Of a stretch of DNA of 64,000 nt, positions 34,000 through 45,514 are shown piece by piece. Position numbers and translations under genes: made by a program. A model generated the notes under the pieces. That model made no database searches. It was given only the letters and a program-made list of their open reading frames with translations, and had not been told where the DNA came from. The DNA lies in NCBI GenBank assembly GCA_019787685.1, contig JAHNUO010000014.1, positions 62,001 to 126,000 of the forward strand, read 5' to 3'. Source of the stretch: Chiua virens. Taxonomy: Eukaryota > Basidiomycota > Agaricomycetes > Boletales > Boletaceae. How positions within the stretch are numbered: the stretch's first letter is position 1; each line of letters begins with the position of its first letter.

Positions 34000-35300
34000 T
34001 ACCATGAAAACTCTCATACATCAATACGCTTGTGTCCATTCAAGATCATCATGCTCCTTCCTGCAATATATCAATGATACATTATATATGCTATTGTGAT
34101 GTCCGTGCCCCTTCCGCGATATATCAATCATATACGCCATTGTGATATCCACGCGCCCGCAAAGCCTAATACATCATTTCCGAGTCCCCTTCCGAGTCTG
34201 ATATATCATATACAGCCCCGGTCCTTGCATGCTCCTTCCTGCGATATATCAATGATACTGTGATGTCCACGTGCCCGCAAAGCCTAATACATCACTTCCG
34301 AGTCCCCTTCCGAGTCTGATATATCACATACGGCCCCGGTCCTTGTGATGTCCACACGCCTGCAAAGCCTAATACATCACTTTCGAGTCCCCTTCTGATA
34401 TATCATATGTGGCGCCACTAGCCTCCGCTCTCATACATCAATACGCTTTTGTCCATCCAAGATCACCGTGCCTTTTCCGTGCCCCTTTCACGATATATCA
34501 ATGATACATCATGTATTCCAGTGATGTCCCACCCCTACGAAGCCTAATACAACACTTCCCTTCTGATGTATCATATACGGCCCTGGTCTGACCAACCTCT
34601 GCGTTGCAATACATCACACGTGCTCACTGGGATTCAATCCTCCGGTGCGTGATACATCCGAGCTCGTACTGCTAGCCTCTGACCATGCTGATATATCAAA
34701 TAGTGGTCTGCGCCGGCCAGGCCCCACAATTGCATTCACGATACATTACCCACGCTCCTCCAATCCCCCGGTGTACGATACATCACTCTTACCCTAGTTG
34801 CAAGCTCTGATATATCATCTCTACAAGTAGGTCTACGATACCCAGCGTCCGCAAGTGTATCTGTGATGCATTAATCACCTTCTGCCTGCGCCGATATATC
34901 ATTTATGACCCTGCACGGACTACTGACAAGCACATTCGTGATATATCACTCGTGCTCACTTGATTCTTCCCTTATTATGCTGATATATCGCCAGCTCTTC
35001 AGCCCATCCTGCATGATGTATCATTCTTGACAATATAGACCGTACACTTCGATATATCACTATACATCAAAATAAGCCAGGTATCATCAGTCCGTTGTTT
35101 CCGTCTCTGATTCATGTCTGATGTATTAGTGAACGAGCCCCACGAGCAGTCCTTGTACTTTGATCTGAGTTGTTCGCTGATATATCACCGCTGTTTGGTC
35201 CATCCCATGCACTCCTGAGTCCTTGTCCTTGATATATCACTCGCGAGCCTCACTGTCGCGATTCTGGTCACATAGATATATCATTCTCAACAATACTACA
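34000..35300. repeat. Left subterminal array of TGATATATCA motifs
   Basis: About 28 occurrences of the 10-bp palindrome TGATATATCA or close variants (CGATATATCA, TGATGTATCA, AATACATCAC) in 1.3 kb, spaced roughly 30-60 bp, separated by non-repeated CG-rich spacers. This is the pattern expected of transposase-binding sites in a subterminal region. Confidence 0.8.
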
Positions 35301-35308
35301 ATACTTAA

Positions 35309-38300
35309 CTACCCCATGGAACTTTTGTTCGAGCTTTCGGTGCCTTCCATGGAGCGCAAGATGGGTATTGTCTTCCACAAAGCTGTGGTGCTCTCAATGA
35401 TTCCCCCCCACAACGCGCCCTGCTGTTCGGCATATGCAGCACATCCCTCATGCTCAGCGTTGGTGACAAACATGCGGGCCAATGCACGAAGTCGCCATTG
35501 CTCTTTCTCCCACTCTAAAAAACACTCGATTCTTCGCATTTCTTCCCTCAGTAGGATTTCTTCTTCTTGCCATCGTTCAGCGCGCGCACGCGCTTTACAC
35601 CATTCAATTCGCAAACCTGTTATAGATGAATCAGTGTTTGTGCCTCACCCTCTGAAGAGTCCCCTTACTATCTTGCAGACCCTCCTCATGGTTATGCGCA
35701 ATGTCAGGGCTCTTCCAAATCCAGGACATATCCCGCGTCCCTTCTGTCTGGCCATCCAACATGTCAGAGAGATACCTCATGTCAGCATCGTGCAATGGAA
35801 GAAGCTGGTCTTCCCAGCCAACCTTCCCCAACAATGGAGCCAGCGTCTGCAACGCTGTCCGTGCAGCCGTGTATTTTGATTTTGCTTGCTGCTTTCTCTT
35901 CTCGGCATAATCAAGAGCACTCCGAGCACGTGTATTACTTTTTTTGCCCTCGGATGTTGGCCACCTTGAACATTGAGAGATGCGAGTACAGCTGTATGCT
36001 TCGCCGTACTTCGTTCAGAGCATCATCAGCTTGAGCATACCGAAGGTCCCACTCCAACCTTAGCAAGCAGGTGTCGCAAGGAGTCCCAGCAGCCAACTCG
36101 GATGGCAGCATGAGTTTTATTTTTTCGGCTCGGTTTGCCGTGTCTTCTGCGTCGTCAGAGGAAGTCTGGGAGCGTAACGCAGCTACAGAGGGCATGTACA
36201 AGAGCTGTACCTGTATCCATGCATCAATCTTTCTCTGAAGTGCATTTCTGCGAGTGGTGATATTTGCTTTTTGCAGATCAGTTGCATGTAGCCCTAGCGC
36301 CGAGACATCACTTCCCAGATGTCGCCTCACACACAAAAAACATTTGTTAGCACGTCCAGTACTCGCCACACATAGACAAAACTCACTGCAAATCTTGTAT
36401 GTCCAAGCCGGATGAAATAAGTATAAACGGCGACACTTCAGCATGGAGTGATATATCAGCATGTTTGCTGAGTTCCTTGGCTTCCTCTTCAGCAAGACGT
36501 AGTCTCACGGCAGACAATGTCATTGCTACCATGGATGAGTCAGTAACCTCGTATGCCAACCATCCTAACTTACGCGTCACCCGGCTTTCGAAGGGATTCG
36601 GTTGTGATTTGTCTTCTTCCCATGCTGCATACTCCACTTGCCATCTCTCTAATTCCTTGCGGTCTAGAATTTTCTCAAGCTCCTCAAGCTCCTGTCTATG
36701 CGCTTCTGCCCTCGGGACAGCATCGGCTATCTTGCGCGTTATTGTACGTCCTGTCATCGAAGATTAGATTTACTACTGGTACCATGTCCCTGCACATCCC
36801 ACCTACCCAGCGCCATTCTTTTTTTCCAATTTGAATCACCAAAGTGATCGTCAAGATGGTCTCATCGTGCACCAGGACCCATCTCTTTCATACTGGAGGC
36901 CACGCGGTTGAAATTAGCCCAGCCTCGCTCCGGAGCTTCCCCATCAGTTCGACCAACGCCGCGGGTAAAGTTAAATGAGAACGCAGTTTGACATTTTTGG
37001 ATATGGGCACGAAGATGGAATTTAGGTATGAAGAAGCGCACAATCTTCTCTTCGTGATTGATTTGCAGTTCCTGTGGCATCGCCACCATACGATTCCAAA
37101 TTTTTTTGTGCCATTGACAGGCAATGTCAGTACGAGAAGTTGAACATGAGGACAGCGAAGTGGGCGATGGCGGAGAATACGAGATAATCCATGTTTACAT
37201 ATCTACGCAATTAGTATTGAGCATTTACTAGCAATGATTATGCACTCACTTCTCTCCTTTTGAAGGTCCCCAACACCATTCGGTAGCTTCATCTCGTGCC
37301 GGGCACAATCAACGGTACCGACTCCTGTAGCAGCGAGACCCCGTGATGACTTAGAGTCTGCCATGTTGACGGCATTGTGACTGACACACGTGCTTTTCTG
37401 CATTTGGCGTCAGGCAGATCCAAGCTTAGTCTCACTTAATATGCACCTCCTGCGGCACGTTCCCGCGCTGACTTAGGTAATTTTTATAAGTTCCTTCTTC
37501 CACGAAGTAGGCCCAGCCGCGATTGAGACTTGGGTCTGATTGATCCGATGAGACCGCCTTACGTTTCAACCGGAAATTTGCGTCAATGGCGATGAAAAGT
37601 GCGTAGATCCAACTGCGTTGAAACAAAAACCACTTGTGAGTACACACTAGCTGCAAAGCCAAGAAACATACCCCTCTGCCGACTTCTTTGCGTTCCATCC
37701 CTCTGGTAGGTTGATGCCTGGATGAGGACAGGCTGGGCATTTCACTATGCATTTGCCTTCTTGAGTATTCTCTAGGCCCTGGGGATCATGGCCTCTGCCA
37801 GCACGCATGAGTTGTTTAAGATGGCGATATTCCCGCATCATATGCAGGAATGCGGGATAACGGTCTCGTACTTCCACCAACCCTGTGTTGTCACTCAGTC
37901 GTGAGAGGCTACTGTAGAACTCGAAAGCTGATGCTTTGGACTCGAGGGATAGTAAATGGTAGTTTTTGAGAACCGCAAATGTCGCCGCAGTGCGAGGGTC
38001 AGAAGTTGTTGCAGGAAACCATCGAGAACGGAGGAGCTGCTTGTAATGAGTCTGGTCATGCTCACACCCACAAAAATCAAGGTTGACTTCATGGATTCCA
38101 TTGACATCGATCACCACGAAGTCATTTCCAGTGGCGGCCTTCCGATTTTTGCAGATTTCGCCAGGGGGGTGACCTAGTTGGATGCGCAGACCCAATGACT
38201 TGAGAGTGATGCGGCTGAAAAAGTGGCCATTCCATTCCTGCCAGACCCATCAACGCGTGAGCAGTATGTGAGAGTGGATACATACCTGGATTCTATGTAG

Positions 38301-38311
38301 TGGCGAATATG
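35309..38311 (-). pseudogene. KDZ transposase with CxC2-like cysteine-cluster end
   Basis: Minus-strand exons run CHAYSPLHRIQ (38311-38280), EWNGHFFSRITLKSLGLRIQ, LGHPPGEICKN, DINVNGIHEV-like, LDFCGCEHDQTHYKQLLRSR (38195-37660), WIYALFIAIDANFRLKRKAV and NRGWAYFVEEGTYKNYL (37620-37440), STCVSHNAVNMADSKSSRGL and GVGTVDCARHEMKLPNGVGD (37403-37250), FNFSY-D-IACQWH with an extra base (about 37105), FIPKFHLRAHIQKCQTAFSF, GRTDGEAPERGWANFN, RVASSMKEMGPGAR, then coiled-coil exons to EEEILLREEMRRIECFLEW at the C terminus. Known: this order is the KDZ transposase with its CxC2 N-terminal cluster. The D-x-ACQWH frameshift and the loss of the first Cys residues, where an LTR sits at 38321, mark it as dead. 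Introns are about 50-60 nt. Confidence 0.85.
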
Positions 38312-38320
38312 CATGGCAGT

Positions 38321-38934
38321 TGTAGGGAATAGGTATTCCCTGTGCTCGCATAGCACGTTTCCGCACCCTGTCGTCACCCGATCCCGATCCTGATCTGTCT
38401 GCTTGTGCGAACTCATCCAGATTGCTGTATCCGCGCCCGTTTTGCCTCGGACTCTTTTATTTTATTTTTGATGCTCCTTATTCGTACTTAGCATTGGCTA
38501 GACCATGTCACACAGCCCTTGCAGGGATGTTCGGGTGCCTCTTGAACTTTATACTGTACGAAAACCTTCTTTTTATTATTATCCTTACTTAGGACAAGTC
38601 TGAGGGTATTCCCGAGGACTATAAATTCACTGTATTGACAAAATACAGTAGCTTTTGCCCGTGCACATCTGTCTCACATCGTTTTCGGTCGACATTTGTT
38701 TTCTCTCGCTCTCCTTGTGTTTTATCGATCTGGATTCGGACTGCCGTGTCTGCCTTTTTATCTGTTTTAATCCGGATTCGCCCCAGATTCATCTCGGACT
38801 ACTCAAAAACCATTATTCGTCATTCACCAACTCAGTGTTGCCCCTGGGTCGAACGGAATCGCATTCCTTCACCCTCTTTCTATTTCTTTCAATCCCCCTG
38901 AGTATTGCACTACAGCCGGGATATATTACCTTCA
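38321..38934 (+). mobile_element. 614-bp LTR (solo or fragment) at the 5' end of the KDZ gene
   Basis: TG...CA sequence, starting TGTAGGGAATAGGTATTCCC and ending GGGATATATTACCTTCA, nearly colinear with 49370-49984. It begins 10 bp beyond the last recognised KDZ residues, so it separates the transposase from its N-terminal coding part. Flanks (GCAGT left, GCGTG right) show no target duplication, so a deletion or recombination followed insertion. Confidence 0.72.
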
Positions 38935-39473
38935 GCGTGACGACATAGAAGTCTTTACCCACAAAGCTGGAAGGCATCACGAAAGAGAAGTCCTTGTAAG
39001 TGACAGTGTCATGATGTCGGGGAACGTGAACATTATTGGGAGGTTCAAAGTGTTGACGACGAAGCTGAGGGATTGGAGGCAACTCATAAAGGGGGGCGCC
39101 TTGAGAATGGGGATTCAAAAACTGCTGGACTGCAGGCTAAAAACTAACCTCCGGCTGTCACGCCAATCACATCCTTCTTTCTCAGGAGGAAGATACGGGC
39201 TTGAATGTGCTGGCATAAACACTGAGCATCATCAGTTGACAGCTCCAACTTCATGATATCGTCATGCCAACCTGCAGACGCAAACACCCACACAAAGTCG
39301 AGAGACCATGAGTACTTGGTGTGCTCGTGAGTAGTGTGGTCATGCCAACTCACAAATATGCTCTGAGGCCGACATACAGCGTCGATCAGGGATGCGAGGT
39401 TCTGCAAAAGCAGGGGGAGGAGGAACGGACGCCATGTAGGAGTAAGAGGTTTGAAGAGGAGGCGAGGAGGCAA
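38935..39473 (-). pseudogene. Possible N-terminal exons of the KDZ transposase gene
   Basis: Minus-strand open pieces beyond the LTR: LASLIDAVCRPQSIF joined by a likely intron (39269-39350, GTGAGT...CTGCAG) to GWHDDIMKLELSTDDAQCLC and QHIQARIFLLRKK, then NPHSQGAPLYELPPIPQLRR, QHFEPPNNVHVPRHHDT and TVTYKDFSFVMPSSFVGKDF. I do not recognise a domain. Position and strand suggest the start of the transposase gene or a separate small gene of the element. Confidence 0.35.
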
Positions 39474-39513
39474 TATGAGGTGCGAGGGGGATGATGTATA
39501 TCTGGACGGGGAG

Positions 39514-39938
39514 TCACTGTGGTACTATATATCAGTCCGAAGACGTGATAAATCTGAGCTCACTGATATATCAGTTTGCTTCTAGAAGTCCAAGGGACAG
39601 ATAGCCTGTGGACAGTGGCAGGACTGTCGTGGAGGGTGAATCCAGTCGGAAAAGGTTTGGAGCGTTACCTCATACTGGTAGAATGTGTGTAGTGGGGGCT
39701 TCATGACGTGCAGGGTGGTCCGCGGTTGCAAAAGTGTGCTTCATTGTTGGAACTAAATGAAATCTGCAGTTGTATCGAATCCGATGCCACGTCAGCGCCG
39801 CAACATGTTAGCAACTCATTACCTTCAGAACTTCAGAAGTCATTTAGTAGGAACGCACCCTCATGGTCTCCCCGACCTTGGAGATTGGCTAAGGAAAGAC
39901 TTGCGGGCAGGCACCTTGTCACTTGAGTCAGTGCGTTT
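39514..39938. other. Element-internal spacer with two TGATATATCA-like sites
   Basis: ACTATATATCAGTCC (about 39523) and CTGATATATCAGTTT (about 39560) repeat the subterminal motif deep inside the element, upstream of the divergent genes. No gene is visible to 39938. The motif could also act on the promoter. Confidence 0.4.
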
Positions 39939-40035
39939 CTCTCCCAGCAAGCACATTTCTCTCCCAACAAGCGCGTTTCTCTCCCAACAAGCGCGTTTCT
40001 CTCCCAGCACAGGTGTCTCTCATCTCTCCCAGCAC
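39932..40035 (+). repeat. 18-19-bp tandem repeat in the divergent promoter region
   Basis: About five units of GCGTTTCTCTCCCAACAA (variants CACATTTCTCTCCCAACAA and GTGTCTCTCATCTCTCCCAG), lying 140-240 bp upstream of the plus-strand companion gene and between it and the minus-strand KDZ gene. Confidence 0.65.
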
Positions 40036-40171
40036 ACCTTGATCGTGTAGCACGCACATTCAAATTTCTGTCCGATCCAGCACATTTCTCTGCCAGTAGG
40101 CGCAAGTCCACGGATAATAACGGAATGTCAGCTCAAAGTCTATCATTAACCTCACACTAACCTTCCAGCAG

Positions 40172-42513
40172 ATGGCGCCACCCCCTTGGATGACAGCGGA
40201 GCAGAACGAGTTCCTTGAGTCATACTACCAGGAGTATTTAGAATCTCAGGCTAAACGGGAGTACTCAAGCTTCTGGCCACGTTTTTACGACGCTTGGTTT
40301 CAGAAGTACCCTGAAGAGGCCATGTTATTTCCTGAATGGACCAAGGGTGCAACTTTATCCACGGAGCAGAAACAGGAGGTCAAGAAAGCGGAAGGAGTGC
40401 GTAAAAGTGTACGTACCAATAACGGTGTTGTGTTCGTGTTTGTGCTGACATCCGAGTCCATGTAGCAATTGTGTAATAGAGCTCGCAACAAGTGGGGTGC
40501 AGGCAAAAAGAACCGGCAGGCCAAGCACGCGGACATCAAGTCCTGTGTAGCCCTCATATCAGATTTGATGAAAGCGAGGGATCCACGTTCTAGAAAGCCC
40601 CAAAAAATTGAGGTTTACCTCAATCTATACTATGAGGAGAGGGTGAAGCTGCTTTTGAAACTTGAAGACGGTTGTGACGTACCCAAAGACGAGGCCATTG
40701 CGGCAGGCATCCGAGGGGCATAAAGGAGCCAATGTAATGCCGAAAGTGTCTGCTATAATGAGAGCAGCGCGGGACGCCTACAAAAAGGAATCAGAGGAGA
40801 TCAAGGCAAAAGTGGAGACTCGCTGGCAAGAGATTGTGGAACAACGAGATGATGAGCCAGAGTCAAAAGGAGGTAGGCAAAAACCTGAATAGTAAGTCAA
40901 CCTCGCTTTGAGCAGGGATAGAGTGTAATCAGATGACTTACAGTTACATTGGGAGAGTGGCACTGACGTTGGGGCACTTCTTGAAAGGATTGCAGGAGTT
41001 AACTGGATGGTCATTCTCTGTGCTCATGGGTGGGCCCTCACCTGAGGCGAGCAGTCATGTTGAGGCCTATAGTGTTCACGTGGGGACGACGCAACTCGGC
41101 AATACGTTTGATCAAGCACACCCAAATTTCGCCGAGACTTTCATGCAGCCTTACAAGAGTTTTTTAGACAGAGTATCTGGTACGTTGAAGTTAGCGCCTG
41201 CCACTTTGTGTGCTTCTGACTCACTTTTACAGCATCCCTTCCAGAAATATCTCTTTCAGAGATAAAGGAGGATGATCACGGTGATCTTGAGGGCGCCAGT
41301 CAGACTGCAGGAGCGTCAGAGTCAGGGACAATCAAGGAGGGTCCTGTGTCGGAAGCTTCGGTGCCACAGCCGACACAGCCCCAACTTCTCCAGATGACTA
41401 AGCCTACCGACTTGATGAAGGACACATGGCCCGACTTGAGACCGAATGGACTCCTGGGACCAAATGAAGTTACCAACAATGCCTTGGACTTCTCATATGA
41501 TTTTGGGAATCCAGCTGCAATATCTCAATTGGATGATTTCCTGGCGAAGTATGGTGACAGCCTGACTGTGTTTGCCACTCCATCGACGAGTCAGCCCACA
41601 CCTGTGAGTGGCATGGCTTCCGAGTCAGGCAGTGCTTCCCTCCCTCAACCCCCCTGTGGTGCTGGCTCAGCCTGTGTTACAGTCCCAGTCTCCCTTGGTC
41701 GGCCCCACCCCTCCACCTGCGTCTGTTCAGGGTCAGCCATCACAACCCGTCCTTCCGAGCCCTTCCGCACAGATTGATCAACCTCAGCCCATCGTCTACA
41801 ACCAGCCGACCACTATTGTGCAGCCGAACCCACCCATCTTTCAACCCACCTCTGTGGTGGCTCAGCCGGGGCAACCCATCGGTCAATCTCTGCCGATGGC
41901 GCACTCACTCATGCCACCTCCCTTGGTTGGCCCTGCCCCTCTGCCTGCGTCTGCTCAGGGTCAGCCATCACAACCCAGTCCTTCCTTCTACACAGAGTGA
42001 TCCTCCTCAGCCCATCGTGTACAACCAGCTGACCACTGTTATGCAGCCGAACCCACCCATTCAACCCGCCTCCATGGTAACTCTGCCGATGGCACACAAC
42101 CCACCAACCACCCAGTCTGTTCCAGTGCAGTCAATTCTTCCCACCGTTCAGCCCTCTACCGCGGTTGCTCAGCCACAACTGATCCCATCTGTCATTCCAA
42201 ATGGGCCTGACACCCCCCAGAGTGTTCTGCATCTCCCCGCCGGAGAAGATGGTTCAATGCAAGGGCCTGCTACTCATCCCACTGTCCCACAGCCCGAGAC
42301 AGCCACAGTGGACAATCCCCCGAAAACAAAGGGGAAACGCTCATGTCAGCCTTCAAAGCGCAATGACGTCTCGAACTCCATTGGTGCTGATGTCCCTGCA
42401 ATCAAAAAAAGAGCTGCGCCTGCCAAAAGTGGGAATGTGACCAAGTGCGTTGCTTGAGAGACATTGTGTGATGGTTATTGATGTTCTCTAGGAAAAGGAA
42501 GAAGTCGACATGA
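40172..42513 (+). pseudogene. KDZ-element companion protein (basidiomycete family, unknown function)
   Basis: ATG 40172: MAPPPWMTAEQNEFLESYYQ. Exons 40172-40408, 40466 to about 40891 (with a frameshift near 40712), 40944-41179 and 41233 onward. Blocks: FWPRFYDAWFQKYPEE, EVYLNLYYEERVKLLLKLED, VSAIMRAARDAYKKESEEIK, ALTLGHFLKGLQELTGWSFS with VLMGGP, and QLGNTFDQAHPNFAETFMQP. This PPW-start protein is repeatedly linked to KDZ elements in Agaricomycetes as I recall; its role is unknown. The C-terminal third is Pro/Gln-rich with an internal tandem duplication (about 41690-41925 and 41926-42100) and two frame changes. A last exon after an intron (42446-42491) gives KKRKKST, a likely nuclear signal. 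It is divergent from the transposase gene. Frameshifts make it probably inactive. Confidence 0.65.
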
Positions 42514-42800
42514 TCGCGTTTATTCTCGAGGTGAGACGAAGACAAGTGCAATTGGGTAGTTAGAATTGGTACCAGTACTTTGACTCAGTGTTGCGTACAT
42601 TGAGATAAACGAATGCCAACTTGAACATGAACAAGGGTATCACGCTGCTGATTCACATGCGAGTGCATAAGGTGACCGCACATTCACACATACTCTGAGT
42701 CTGAAGTCTTCAAGGTGGTCATGCGCCGGGTGATAACCAAGTGCGATACAGACCATGTGTGATAGATTAGGATGGTAAGTATGAACCGAGTGTGATGTAG
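42514..42800. other. Spacer after the companion gene
   Basis: No gene or repeat recognised; leads into the right subterminal array. Confidence 0.4.
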
Positions 42801-44440
42801 CAACAAAGATGGGTCAATTGTTGATGTATCAGCTCTTCAGATACGAGGTTCATAAGTGATACATCAGCGGAGGGACTTGCCAGTGGGGTGTGTGTGAAAC
42901 GAACCTTGAGTGATGTATCACACAGAGAGGACATGTACATATATAGGGGAGGACGTCTCGACACTGGGACTGGCGTGTCTTCGAAGACAGGGTAGACATA
43001 ACAGGCACAAATTCGATAAAGACAGGGCGTACTGAAGTGTGCAGCACTCTTGATGCTTCTGGCTTTCGAAAAGGAGGGATGAGATTTGTCAGCCTGAGAC
43101 CTTTAAGTTCGTGATGTATTAGCGGCGAGGCACACATGCCAGCCTGAGTGTGCAATATATGGCTTACTAGGATGTGGTTAACGATGTATCATTTGGAAGT
43201 TAGTCAATGTGTGTGATACATCAGCTGGGGGGCAGGCAGGGCGAACCTTTAGTGATGTATCAGAGGCTAGATGTGTGCGCTAGCGGCCTGCGGAGGTGAC
43301 TTGGATGTATCAGAGGCAAGGCATGCATGTGCGATATGTGGCTTAGAAAGCGGTTAGTGATGTATCGTTTGGAAGTCATGGTTAGCCAACGTGTAATATA
43401 TCAGCAACGTGCAAGGGGGATGTATAGCAGGGGTGATACATTGCTGGTAACAGGAGGAGCGGATGGGACGAACCTTCGGTGATGTATCAGAGACTCAAAG
43501 TAGGGACGTGCACACAACTTGGAAGTGATCATATACTATAGCGGGGGTGATACATCACTGGCAACACTGGCAGGGGATGGTGATGCATCAGAGATTAAGA
43601 GTAGGGGGGACATGTGTATAGTGGGGTAATACATCACTGACAACAGGGGGAGCGGATGGGACCATTGGGACGAACCTTCGGTGATGTATCAGTGCCTCAG
43701 AGATGTGTGCATGGTGGGGTGATATATAGCAGGGGTGATACATCACTAGCAGCAGGGCCCGGGGGAGCGGATGGCAATCCGGGATAAACCTCCAGTGGAC
43801 CGGTTATGTATCAGAGACTCAGAGTCAGAGTAGAGACGTGCGCACGCATCTGACATCCTCCGAGGTGGAACTACCATATCTGGATTTGATACCGGGCTGG
43901 ATAATCCTAGCGATCCCTTCGCGAATGCAGGGTGATATATGGCGGGGGTGATACATCACTGACAGCAGGGGGAGCAGGGGACGTGTACTATTAGTAGTAT
44001 ATGGGGGCTGGGGGTGATACATCACAGGCAGCAGGGGGAGCGGATAGGACAAACCTTCGGTGATATATCAGAGACTCAGAGTAAGGGATGTGTGCACAGG
44101 GTGATATATAGCGGGGGTGATACATCACTGACAGCACGGGAGCGGATGGGATGAACCTTCGATGATGTATCAGTAACTCAGAGTAGGGGATGTGTTACTA
44201 GTATATGGGGGCCGGGGGTGATACATCACAGGCAGCACTGCCGCAGCAGGGGGAGTGGTCCACATGGATAGGACGAACCTTCGGTGATATATTGTTGATA
44301 CATCAATCACCTTGGTGCACAGATATACTACTACTCTTGTTGATATATCATTGACGTTAGTTGGGAAGGACGTCTCATTCACAGTGCGTGTTGTATCACA
44401 GTTTAGTGCTAACGACAAGCTTTTGATACATCGAAACCGC
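42800..44440. repeat. Right subterminal array of TGATGTATCA/TGATACATCA motifs
   Basis: About 30 occurrences of GTGATGTATCAG, GTGATACATCAC or GTGATATATCA variants in 1.6 kb, many paired around GGGGGTGATACATCACTG and separated by GCAGGGGGAGCGGATGGGAC-like spacers. The left array favours CGATATATCA and the right favours GTGATGTATCA, so the two ends are related but not copies. Confidence 0.8.
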
Positions 44441-44451
44441 TGCATCGACTG

Positions 44452-44830
44452 AACTCTCCCCACTGCTTGATCGATGTGATTAACCCTCAATGCCTTTGAA
44501 CCACCATTGTCCCCCTCATACCCCCTTGGGCCAAAATTGTGACACAGTACATTCATGTCAGTGCTGGATGTTCCACCATTTGATTTCCAGTATCTACAGG
44601 GTACTTAATCACTTTCCCTACTGCTAGATTGATGTGATTCACCTCTCACACCTTCAAATCACCATAGTGCCCCTCATACCCCCTTGGGCCTTCATGTATT
44701 GTAATATTAGGTTGTACGGATATCATAGAATTGAAAATATATATCTTTTATTCCTCTGTGTGATTGTAAAGTACTGTACCACAGACAAATAGCACTGTGG
44801 ACACTATGAACATACAGTACAAACCATTAT
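44452..44830 (+). repeat. 150-bp repeat array, right part
   Basis: Resumes the unit cut at 33961 with AACTCTCCCCACTGCTTGAT, followed by a unit at 44535-44690 and the AT-rich tail (TATCATAGAATTGAAAATAT), parallel to 33333-33605. It is in the same orientation as the left part, as expected if the KDZ element split one array. Confidence 0.8.
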
Positions 44831-44924
44831 GAACACACTTAAAACATACTACAACACATTACAAACATCAGCAAACTGCCAGCTTATCTACAATAGACCC
44901 AACAGACACTATGCATTTTTTGTA

Positions 44925-45435
44925 CACTTTTACTACACTTTTCACTACACTTTTTTCGTACACTTTACTACACTTTTTACTACACTTTTAGTACACTTTC
45001 TGCTACACTTTTTGCTACACTTTACTACACTTTTACTACATTTTTTTCGTACACTTTACTACACTTTTTGCTACACTTTACTCCCCTTTTACTACACTTT
45101 TTGATACACTTTACTACACTTTCACTACACTTTTTTCGTACACTTTACTACACTTTCATTACACTTTTCACCACACTTTTTCACTACACTTTTTCACTAC
45201 ACTTTTCACTACACTTTTACTATACTTTTTTCGTACGCTTTACTACACTTTCATTACACTTTTCACCACACTTTTTCACTACACTTTTTCACTACACTTT
45301 TCACTACACTTTTACTATACTTTTTTCGTACACTTTACTACACTTTTACTACACTTTTTCGTACACTTTTTCACTTACACTTTTCACTACACTTTTTGGT
45401 ACACTTTACTACACTTTCACTACATTTTCATATCA
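44925..45435 (-). repeat. Right inverted array of AAAAGTGTAGT-type repeats
   Basis: CACTTTTACTACACTTTTTTCGTACACTTT-like variants, the reverse complement of the left array at 32220-32890. About 40 short units in 500 bp. Confidence 0.85.
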
Positions 45436-45514
45436 ACAGTGCTATCTTTGCTGTACTTATCTGTATCGTTTGGCATTCTCCTGGGCATATATCACACATG
45501 GAAGTACTTTAGAA

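Larger units (their letters stand above)
33962..44451. mobile_element. KDZ (Kyakuja-Dileera-Zisupton) DNA transposon, decayed
   Basis: A 10.49-kb insertion in the 150-bp repeat array. The repeat is interrupted after AACTCTCC (33954-33961) and resumes with AACTCTCC (44452-44459), an 8-bp duplication; 8 bp is the target-site length I recall for Zisupton-type elements. Just inside both ends, CAGT can be read inward (33964; complement at 44451) with ATGTATCA about 17-20 bp further in. Subterminal regions of 1.3 and 1.6 kb carry dense TGATATATCA-like motifs. It encodes a KDZ transposase (minus) and a companion protein (plus), both broken, and also holds a 614-bp LTR. Exact outer base pairs are uncertain by two positions. 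Confidence 0.82.

Noticed and set aside
38813..39118. Part of the G-alpha gene displaced by the LTR
   Set aside because: Read on the minus strand, it has none of the switch I/II motifs (DVGGQ, NKxD) expected downstream of the cut exons.
35309..39473. A TET/JBP dioxygenase gene, which is often linked to KDZ elements
   Set aside because: No HxD...H iron-binding motif was found on either strand near the transposase.
34000..44440. CRISPR-like array of spaced palindromes
   Set aside because: The repeated unit is only 10 bp and variable, spacers vary in length, and the context is a eukaryotic transposon.
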